From Actinomycetota bacterium (lineage in GTDB: Bacteria; Actinomycetota; Actinomycetes; S36-B12; UBA5976): 11,207 nucleotides of DNA. Shown piece by piece: positions 8,166 through 11,207 of this stretch. The translations under genes and the position numbers were made by a program. Positions within the stretch are counted from its first letter, which is position 1, and every line of letters starts with the position of its first letter. Location of the stretch: the NCBI GenBank assembly GCA_017853815.1, contig JAFMIT010000049.1:1-11207 (forward strand), given 5' to 3'. Below the pieces are notes generated by a model. It was not told the origin of the DNA and did no database searches. It saw only the letters and a list, made by a program, of their open reading frames with translations.

Positions 8166-9097
8166 TGACAGTTTCCATGTCCACCTCGCTGGGCAATTTG
8201 CAGCTTAGAGGACCAGTGCTCACGGCATCAGGCTGTGCGGCCGCTGGCAAAGAGCTCGATCAATTCTTCGACATCACCGAAATCGGTGGCATTGTCACAA
8301 AGAGCATCATGCTTGAGCCGCGCAGCGGTCGACCAACTCCGCGCATGGCCGAAACGCCATCGGGAATGTTGAACTCGATTGGACTTCAAGGCCCGGGAGT
8401 GGACTCATTTGTTGCCAATGACCTCGCGTGGCTCGAGCAACGAGGCGCGACCACGATTGTGTCAATTGCGGGAAATAACACTGAGGAGTTTTCGCGCGTT
8501 GCGGCTCGAGTGCGTGATCACTCGGCGGTGAAAGGCATTGAAGTCAACATTTCGTGTCCGAATGTCTCTAACCGTGGCCTGGTGTTTGCGTGTCAGCCAG
8601 AATCTGCCGCCGATGTAGTTGCTGCAGTCCGACGCACCGTTCCTTCGTCAATGCCAGTCATCGCGAAACTATCTCCAGATGTCACTGACATTGTCGCAAT
8701 CGCTCACGCCGTGCGCGATGCCGGAGCGGACGGCGTCTCGCTCATCAACACCGTGCTCGGCATGGTTCTTGATCCACAAACGCTGAGACCAAAACTTGGT
8801 GGCAAGACTGGCGGACTGTCAGGTCCTGCTATTCGGCCCATTGCCATTCGATGCGTCTACCAAATCCGCGCGGCGATGCCTGATTTCCCAATCCTTGGCA
8901 TGGGTGGCATTCGCTCCGGTCTAGATGCTTTGGAGTTCATCGCCGCGGGTGCAAATGCGGTGAGCATCGGTACCGCGATTTTTGGAGATCCGTCGGCACC
9001 AATGCGCATCACGCGAGAACTAGAAGAAGAGCTCCAAAAGCGCGGTTTCTCATCGGTCAAAGAGGCATGCGGTATTGCACACCGTGTCGAACGTTAA
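8165..9097 (+). CDS. pyrD: Dihydroorotate dehydrogenase, class 1B catalytic subunit
   Basis: Oxidises dihydroorotate to orotate using FMN, passing electrons to PyrK and NAD+. From ATG 8165 the protein is 310 residues, the usual class 1B length; no N-terminal membrane extension of the class 2 (quinone) type is present. The class 1B signature is clear: TKSIMLEPRSGRPTPR at 45-60 followed by ETPSGMLNSIGLQGPG at 63-78. The catalytic base is Cys131 in NISCPNVSNRG. FMN contacts include Lys46, Lys168 (VIAKLSPD), INTVLGM at 194-200, GGKTGGLSGPAIRP at 212-225 and the phosphate-binding GMGGIRS (245-251) with SIGTAIF (267-273). It directly follows its partner pyrK with a one-base overlap, and pyrF begins nine bases after its stop. 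A longer reading frame starting at 8063 exists, but it runs through pyrK and is rejected. Confidence 0.97.
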   Translation: MTVSMSTSLGNLQLRGPVLTASGCAAAGKELDQFFDITEIGGIVTKSIMLEPRSGRPTPRMAETPSGMLNSIGLQGPGVDSFVANDLAWLEQRGATTIVSIAGNNTEEFSRVAARVRDHSAVKGIEVNISCPNVSNRGLVFACQPESAADVVAAVRRTVPSSMPVIAKLSPDVTDIVAIAHAVRDAGADGVSLINTVLGMVLDPQTLRPKLGGKTGGLSGPAIRPIAIRCVYQIRAAMPDFPILGMGGIRSGLDALEFIAAGANAVSIGTAIFGDPSAPMRITRELEEELQKRGFSSVKEACGIAHRVER

Positions 9098-9098
9098 A

Positions 9099-9103
9099 GA
9101 AGG
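9099..9103 (+). promoter_or_regulatory. Ribosome binding site for pyrF
   Basis: GAAGG in the nine-base gap after pyrD. It lies only three bases from ATG 9107, closer than usual. The second codon is TTG at 9110, which would give a six-base spacing, so initiation at TTG cannot be excluded; the proteins would differ by one residue. Confidence 0.5.
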
Positions 9104-9106
9104 TAC

Positions 9107-9787
9107 ATGTTGAAAGCGCCGATCGCCGTCGCCCTTGATGCTCCAAATCTTGAAACTTTGACCGCATGGTCCAAGGCTTCTGCACCTGTGGTTGACACAC
9201 TCAAGGTGGGCCTCGAAACGTACTTGCGAGATGGGGCATCTGCCATCGCGGCTGTTCGTGAGACGGATTGCAGGCTATTTCTCGATCTCAAATTGCACGA
9301 CATTCCAAACACCGTGGCAGGGGCGTGTCGGAGCGTTGCGCACTTTGAGCCAGAGTTTCTGACGGTCCACGCCAGTGGCGGGGCTGCGATGATTGCGGCT
9401 GCCGCGGATACATTGCCAAACACCCGCATTGTGGCGGTCACGATTTTGACCTCGATGTCCGAGGCAGACCTGGCCGCTGTGGGTTTTGTTGGTACGCCCA
9501 TCGAGGCCGTCACTCGATTGGCATCGCTCGCGGTCAATTCAGGTGCTCGCGCCATCGTGTGTTCACCTATGGAAGTTGCAGCGGTGCGTTCCGTGGTGCC
9601 AGCGGACATCACTCTCATCACGCCGGGTGTTCGTCCCGCTGGCGCCGATGCTGGAGACCAAAATCGCATTGCGACGCCACAACAAGCTATTGCTGATGGT
9701 GCAGACCTCGTGGTGATTGGCCGACCTATCACTGGTGCTGCTGACATCGAAACTGCCGCACGCGCGATTGCCGCGGAACTGTCGTGA
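9107..9787 (+). CDS. pyrF: Orotidine-5'-phosphate decarboxylase, group I (short form)
   Basis: Decarboxylates OMP to UMP, the last step of the pathway. The 226-residue TIM-barrel protein has the length of the group I (E. coli/Bacillus-like) enzymes. Key residues are visible: Asp11 and Lys33 (LKVGLE) and the catalytic DxKxxD array Asp60-Lys62-Asp65 in FLDLKLHDIPNT. Further on are TVHASGG at 86-92, VTILTSM at 111-117, the ITPGVRP segment at 171-177 and the phosphate-binding GRPIT at 206-209 with Arg207. Mycobacterium and Streptomyces carry the longer (about 270-280 residue) group II enzyme in this operon position, so the short form is a lineage marker. The gene follows pyrD after nine bases and overlaps gmk by four bases (GTGA). 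No mihF gene separates it from gmk, unlike the common actinobacterial order. Confidence 0.96.
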   Translation: MLKAPIAVALDAPNLETLTAWSKASAPVVDTLKVGLETYLRDGASAIAAVRETDCRLFLDLKLHDIPNTVAGACRSVAHFEPEFLTVHASGGAAMIAAAADTLPNTRIVAVTILTSMSEADLAAVGFVGTPIEAVTRLASLAVNSGARAIVCSPMEVAAVRSVVPADITLITPGVRPAGADAGDQNRIATPQQAIADGADLVVIGRPITGAADIETAARAIAAELS

Positions 9788-10338
9788 CCGCAAATCTCAT
9801 CGTGGTCTCGGGCCCTTCAGGCGTCGGAAAATCTACGGTCGTCGCTGAAGTGAAGGCCCATGCTGGAGATGTATGGGTCTCAATCTCCATGACGACGCGA
9901 GCGCAACGCCACGGTGAGACGCACGGTGTTGAGTATTTCTTCGTCAGCCGAGATGAGTTTGAATCCACGGTTGCCGCAGGGGAGATGCTCGAGTGGGCAG
10001 AGTTTGCTGGCAACTTGTACGGCACACCCGCTCAACCCGTCTCCGACCGCCTAGAGGCGGGCGTGGATGTCGTTCTTGAAATCGAACTCCAGGGTGCGAG
10101 GCAGGTAAAGGCGCGGTTTCCGCAGGCGAAATTGGTATTCCTTAAACCGCCTTCGTGGGACGTTCTCGTTCAACGACTGACTGGTCGGGGGACGGAATCT
10201 GCCGAGGTCATCGAAAAGCGGCTTGAGGTAGCCAAAATCGAGCTGGCTGCTGAGGCGGAATTCGATGTAGCGGTCACAAATCACGAGGTAAAGCAGACGG
10301 CTCAGACCTTGCTAGACTTCGCCCGCTCTCATTCCTGA
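9784..10338 (+). CDS. gmk: Guanylate kinase
   Basis: Phosphorylates GMP (and dGMP) to GDP with ATP in the cytoplasm. The 184 residues match the family core. The P-loop is GPSGVGKST at 10-18. The GMP-binding region has SMTTRAQRHGE (Arg39, Arg42) with Tyr51, then LEWAEFAGNLYGTP (Glu70, Tyr79, Thr81). The lid segment is RLTGRGTES at 131-139, and RLEVAKIEL at 146-154 completes the pattern. The stretch usually written (L/F)(E/D)ID-x-QGA reads LEIELQGARQ, with Glu101 where Asp is typical, and the RPGE motif reads RHGE. These are conservative or tolerated-looking changes, so activity is expected. GTG 9784 overlaps the pyrF stop (GTGA); the Shine-Dalgarno is poor (GGAA at 9775-9778), which suggests coupled translation. 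An rpoZ gene follows after 14 bases, the standard gmk-rpoZ pairing. Confidence 0.97.
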   Translation: MTANLIVVSGPSGVGKSTVVAEVKAHAGDVWVSISMTTRAQRHGETHGVEYFFVSRDEFESTVAAGEMLEWAEFAGNLYGTPAQPVSDRLEAGVDVVLEIELQGARQVKARFPQAKLVFLKPPSWDVLVQRLTGRGTESAEVIEKRLEVAKIELAAEAEFDVAVTNHEVKQTAQTLLDFARSHS

Positions 10339-10344
10339 TTTTGC

Positions 10345-10348
10345 GAGG
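10345..10348 (+). promoter_or_regulatory. Ribosome binding site that decides the rpoZ start
   Basis: GAGG, four bases before ATG 10353. The frame is open back to TTG 10341, but that TTG lies upstream of this site and has no sequence of its own to bind the ribosome. The ATG is therefore preferred, removing four residues. Confidence 0.55.
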
Positions 10349-10352
10349 TTAC

Positions 10353-10619
10353 ATGTCCGGCACAACCCCACGTCCCGAAGGAATTACCAATCCTCCGATC
10401 GACGATCTCATCAACATTGCTGGCACCAAGTACCAGCTGGTGATTTACGCCGCCAAGCGTGCTCGCGAAATCAATGCCTACTACGGTCAGCTTGACTCAG
10501 GTTCTTTCGAGAACACGGGTCCTCTCGTTGCGGCTGAACGCACCGAGAAGCCAATGTCGATCGCACTGCGCGAAATCGAAGCTGGTCTGCTGCAGTACAA
10601 GCCGACTGACGAAGCATAA
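10353..10619 (+). CDS. rpoZ: DNA-directed RNA polymerase omega subunit
   Basis: Small subunit that chaperones and stabilises the beta' subunit of RNA polymerase. From ATG 10353 it is 88 residues. The family core is clear: PPIDDLINIAGTKYQLV at 14-30, the helix AAKRAREINAYY at 33-44, and the actinobacterial C-terminal EKPMSIALREIEAGLLQY at 65-82. The variable loop between (about 46-62) contains no extra domain. The N-terminal ten residues before ITNPPIDDL are Pro/Thr-rich and probably disordered. The gene sits 14 bases after gmk and five before coaBC, the order usual in actinobacteria and many other bacteria. An alternative TTG start at 10341 is unlikely on ribosome-binding grounds. No promoter is seen in the 14-base gap, so it is probably read from upstream or from a promoter inside gmk. 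Confidence 0.96.
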   Translation: MSGTTPRPEGITNPPIDDLINIAGTKYQLVIYAAKRAREINAYYGQLDSGSFENTGPLVAAERTEKPMSIALREIEAGLLQYKPTDEA

Positions 10620-10624
10620 GTTTC

Positions 10625-11207
10625 ATGCAATCTGCGGCTGCCGCCGAGCGCCCAACAGTTCTTGTTGGTGTTGCTGGCGGCATTGCTGCATTTAAGGCTC
10701 TCGAACTAGTTCGACTGCTAAGCGAAGACGGCATAGAGGTTCACGTCTTGCCCACCCTCTCAGCCTTGAGATTCGTGGGCGAAGCGAGCTTCGCGGCGCT
10801 GTCAGGCAATCCGGTCCACACCGATGTCTGGGCTGATGTGCACAATGTGCCTCACGTCAGTCTTGCTCGAAGCGCCGACGCCATCATTGTGGTTCCAGCG
10901 ACCGCCGATCTCATGGCGCGAGCCGCTCATGGTCGCGCCGATGACTTGCTCACCGCCACGCTGTTGACGGCAACGTGCCCAGTCATTTTGAGCCCTGCGA
11001 TGCACACAGAGATGTGGGAAAACGCCGCGACGGTCGCAAATGTCGCAACGCTGCGTGGACGCGGAATTGTCGTTCTTGAACCGGCGGTGGGACGCCTGAC
11101 TGGAGTTGATTCGGGCAAAGGCAGACTGCCGGACCCTGCTGCGTTGGCGGTGGTCGTCCGACATGCACTGCGCGGTGGCACCAAGGCCGATCTTGCGGGC
11201 AAACACG
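10625..11207 (+). CDS. coaBC: CoaBC, phosphopantothenoylcysteine decarboxylase / phosphopantothenate-cysteine ligase (5' part)
   Basis: Makes 4'-phosphopantetheine for coenzyme A: the CoaB half joins cysteine to phosphopantothenate and the CoaC half decarboxylates the product. Only the first 194 codons are in the window; the frame is still open at the right edge. The flavin-binding VGVAGGIAAFKAL is at 14-26. The active-site His77 is in PHVSLARSADAIIVVPATAD, and the substrate-binding PAMHTEMW motif (PxMNxxMW type, with His for Asn) is at 124-131. VGRLTGVDSGKGRLPDP at 155-171 is the end of the CoaC domain as seen in actinobacterial CoaBC; the CoaB domain should follow beyond the window. ATG 10625 begins five bases after the rpoZ stop with no clear Shine-Dalgarno, so translation is probably coupled to rpoZ. 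A stand-alone CoaC cannot be strictly excluded, but fusion is the rule in this group. Confidence 0.93.
   Translation, partial: MQSAAAAERPTVLVGVAGGIAAFKALELVRLLSEDGIEVHVLPTLSALRFVGEASFAALSGNPVHTDVWADVHNVPHVSLARSADAIIVVPATADLMARAAHGRADDLLTATLLTATCPVILSPAMHTEMWENAATVANVATLRGRGIVVLEPAVGRLTGVDSGKGRLPDPAALAVVVRHALRGGTKADLAGKH

Noticed and set aside
9094..9747. Minus-strand open frame of 217 codons opposite pyrF
   Set aside because: It matches the extent of pyrF and reads as Ala/Thr/Ser/Arg-rich low-information protein with no motif; a mirror of the pyrF codon pattern.
10341..10352. TTG start for rpoZ, adding four residues
   Set aside because: The GAGG ribosome site falls inside this extension and is correctly placed only for ATG 10353.
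10339..10352. Promoter or terminator between gmk and rpoZ
   Set aside because: The gap is only 14 bases, has no inverted repeat with a T-run, and no convincing -35/-10 pair was seen in the end of gmk.

Overview
The window is one continuous stretch of plus-strand genes: the de novo pyrimidine biosynthesis operon of an actinomycete-type bacterium, running on into gmk, rpoZ and the start of coaBC. The order is pyrR (3' end) - pyrB - pyrC - small membrane protein - carA - carB - pyrK - pyrD - pyrF - gmk - rpoZ - coaBC (5' part). Three things point to Actinomycetota: the gene order, a one-TM PH-like protein between pyrC and carA (the position of Rv1382 in Mycobacterium tuberculosis), and actinobacterial-looking wording in CarA and CoaBC. 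Base composition is only moderately GC-rich by eye, below that of streptomycetes or mycobacteria. A lower-GC or uncultured actinobacterial lineage is possible, but the genus cannot be named from this sequence.

Layout. Bases 1-146 are the PyrR C-terminus. Bases 146-4018 carry aspartate carbamoyltransferase, dihydroorotase, the PH-like membrane protein and the glutaminase subunit of carbamoyl phosphate synthetase. Bases 4018-7311 are the large CPSase subunit. Bases 7311-9787 hold a class 1B (NAD-linked) dihydroorotate dehydrogenase pair, PyrK and PyrD, and a short group I orotidine-5'-phosphate decarboxylase. Bases 9784-11207 hold guanylate kinase, RNA polymerase omega and the start of CoaBC.

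How the genes work together. CarAB makes carbamoyl phosphate, PyrB makes carbamoyl-aspartate, PyrC cyclises it, PyrD/PyrK oxidise dihydroorotate with NAD+, and PyrF makes UMP from OMP. PyrE is the only step of the pathway not in the window. PyrR would sense the uridine nucleotide pool; its leader target should lie upstream of base 1. Almost every junction from pyrR to gmk is a 1- or 4-base stop/start overlap, which implies one mRNA and translational coupling. The only gaps are 9, 14 and 5 bases, so there is no room for internal promoters or terminators in intergenic DNA and none was seen.

Novelty. This is ordinary housekeeping DNA with no sign of a mobile element, CRISPR array, toxin, defence system or new multigene system. 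The points worth a second look are the uncharacterised PH-like membrane protein inside the operon, the direct pyrF-gmk overlap where most actinobacteria have mihF, and the class 1B DHODH with group I ODCase instead of the versions found in mycobacteria.
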